Of a stretch of 6,936 bases of DNA, positions 5,662 through 6,936 are shown piece after piece. Within the stretch, counting starts at the first letter, position 1. Every line of letters begins with the position of its first letter. Origin of the DNA: Bdellovibrionales bacterium (GTDB taxonomy: Bacteria > Bdellovibrionota > Bacteriovoracia > Bacteriovoracales > Bacteriovoracaceae); contig JAHFAA010000202.1 in the NCBI GenBank assembly GCA_023250775.1, positions 1 to 6,936 on the forward strand, given 5' to 3'. A program made the position numbers and the translations under genes. The notes below the pieces were generated by a model. That model did no database searches and had not been told where the DNA came from. It saw nothing but the letters and a program-made list of their open reading frames with translations.

Positions 5662-6894
5662 ATGAAAGAACGAATTGTCATCACCGGTGTTGGCCTCACC
5701 TGCCCGCTTGGAAATAATCTGGGCGAATTTCGACAGAATCTTTTGGCCGGGAAGTCAGGCATCACCAACCAAGAAATTCGTCATATGGGTAAGGTGGCCA
5801 TGGGCCGCTGCAACTTTGATGAAACCCTCTATCAAAGCAAAAAAATGCGCAAACGTGGAACTCGCGCCGGGGCCATCGCCATTTATTGCGCCAATGAGGC
5901 GTTGAAAAGTGCCGGGCTGGAGATGAGTAAGCTTGATCCCTCTCAAGTCGGTGTTTATCTGGGCGTGACCGAACATGGCAATGTGGAAACTGAAAATGAA
6001 ATTCACGAACTCTATAATGTCCACAATATGGATGTCTCACTTTGGAGTCATCACCATAATCCTCGTACTGTCGCCAACAATCCTGCCGGTGAAGTTACGT
6101 TAAATTTAAAAATCACCGGTCCTCATTACACTATTGGCGCCGCCTGTGCCGCGGGAAATTTAGGCCCGATTCAAGGCGCCCAGATGTTGGCCTTGGGCGA
6201 AGTTGATGTGGCCCTTGCCGGAGGTGTTTCCGAGAGCACGGGAACTTTCGGAATTTTTGCCGCTTTTGCCAGTCAGGGGGCCCTCGGCCACCATGAAGAT
6301 CCAAACTTGGCGACTCGTCCCTTAGATAAAAACCGCAATGGCATCGTGGTTTCAGAAGGCGGTTGCGTTTATGTCCTAGAGCGACTGAGCGATGCGCTCA
6401 AGCGTGGGGCCAAAATCTATGGTGAAATCGCCGGCCATCACTGTAACTCTGATGCCGCCGACTTTGTTCTCCCTCTCACTGAACGACAGGTGGAATGTAT
6501 GTCGAAGGCGATTAAACGTGCCGGGCTGACTCCCCAGGACATTGATCTCGTCAACATGCATGCCACCGGCACCCCGATGGGCGATGTGCAAGAATGTGAA
6601 GCGGTGGGCGGCCTGTTTGGCTCCTCTCCCAATACAAAAATCAACTGCACCAAAGGTTTTATCGGTCACGCCATGGGCGCGGCCGGCGCCCTGGAGCTGG
6701 CGGGCAATCTGGGAAGTTTTGAAGATGGGCTGATCCATGGCTGTCATGGAATTCAGGAGCTCGACCCGAAATGCGCGCTTCCAACCCTTGTCATAGGGGA
6801 ACCGGTGCGCGCCACCGTCAACACCATCCTCAGCAATTCATTTGGAATGCTGGGAATAAATTCCGCTCTAATTGTAAAAAAATATCAACCGTAA
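5662..6894 (+). CDS. FabF-like beta-ketoacyl-[acyl carrier protein] synthase with altered gate motif
   Basis: A 410-residue thiolase-fold condensing enzyme, predicted to extend an acyl chain by decarboxylative condensation with malonyl-ACP in the cytoplasm. It has standard FabF length and starts with RIVITGVGLTCPLG. The triad is Cys162 (IGAACAAG), His300 (NMHATGTPMGD) and His336 (GFIGHAMGAAGALE), with the conserved Lys331 just before the last. RPLDKNRNGIVVSEGG (219-234) matches the FabF RPxDxxRxG segment. Oddities are GAACAAG in place of the usual TACATG-like nucleophile turn, a His-rich SHHHNP at 129-134, and NSFGMLGINS (392-401) where FabF has NSFGFGGTN, so the gating phenylalanine is Met396 and the next glycine is Leu397. 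Being a likely paralogue co-located with its own regulator, it may belong to a specialised lipid or polyketide-like pathway and not to bulk fatty-acid synthesis. I therefore give no fabF symbol. Confidence 0.9.
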   Translation: MKERIVITGVGLTCPLGNNLGEFRQNLLAGKSGITNQEIRHMGKVAMGRCNFDETLYQSKKMRKRGTRAGAIAIYCANEALKSAGLEMSKLDPSQVGVYLGVTEHGNVETENEIHELYNVHNMDVSLWSHHHNPRTVANNPAGEVTLNLKITGPHYTIGAACAAGNLGPIQGAQMLALGEVDVALAGGVSESTGTFGIFAAFASQGALGHHEDPNLATRPLDKNRNGIVVSEGGCVYVLERLSDALKRGAKIYGEIAGHHCNSDAADFVLPLTERQVECMSKAIKRAGLTPQDIDLVNMHATGTPMGDVQECEAVGGLFGSSPNTKINCTKGFIGHAMGAAGALELAGNLGSFEDGLIHGCHGIQELDPKCALPTLVIGEPVRATVNTILSNSFGMLGINSALIVKKYQP

Positions 6895-6913
6895 TTTGGA
6901 AAAGGGAGAAGTC

Positions 6914-6936
6914 ATGGAACAACTACAAGTACGCGA
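6914..6936 (+). CDS. Start of a further gene in the ketosynthase operon (truncated by window end)
   Basis: An ATG at 6914 follows AGGGAG (6903-6908) by five bases and lies 19 bp after the ketosynthase stop. Only seven codons are visible (MEQLQVR), too few to identify the product. Position suggests an acyl carrier protein, dehydratase, second ketosynthase or other lipid-pathway partner, but this is a guess from context. Confidence 0.6.

Noticed and set aside
6376..6747. A 123-codon open frame on the minus strand inside the ketosynthase gene
   Set aside because: It is antisense to the catalytic half of a well-supported gene, with no ribosome site and no family features.

Overview
This looks like a chromosomal window from a Gram-negative bacterium with compact gene packing and roughly balanced base composition. 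The small XRE regulator, the high density of short operons and the overall protein style suggest Bdellovibrionota (Bdellovibrio-like, formerly delta-proteobacteria). That placement is an inference from style and recalled family resemblance and could be wrong at class level. There are no rRNA or tRNA genes, insertion sequences, phage genes or CRISPR repeats. All complete genes look intact.

Layout. The left edge (2-316, +) holds the C-terminal end of an unrecognised acidic protein. It runs tail-to-tail into a small XRE helix-turn-helix regulator (313-621, -), and the two stop codons overlap. Upstream of the regulator on the same strand is a full-length guanine deaminase, guaD (741-2048, -), which may be co-transcribed with it. 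Across a 54-bp divergent gap, a rightward operon begins: a long-form NfeD membrane serine protease (2103-3434), a stomatin/slipin-type SPFH protein (3504-4247) and a DOMON-like protein started at GTG (4260-4862). NfeD and SPFH proteins are a known partnership in membrane-protein quality control and membrane microdomains. The DOMON-like protein is an unexplained third member.

After a 114-bp AT-rich gap carrying a perfect 14-bp palindrome, a tandem 9-mer and a long-range inverted repeat, a second rightward unit starts. It encodes a GbsR/MarR-type regulator (4977-5660), then one base later a FabF-like beta-ketoacyl synthase (5662-6894), then the first codons of another gene (6914 onward). This looks like a locally regulated fatty-acyl or specialised lipid module. 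The synthase keeps its Cys-His-His triad and lysine, but its C-terminal gate motif reads SFGMLG where FabF has SFGFGG.

Nothing here is clearly an undescribed system. The best leads are the unusual ketosynthase gate, the regulator-operator arrangement in front of it, and the DOMON-like protein in the NfeD/SPFH operon.
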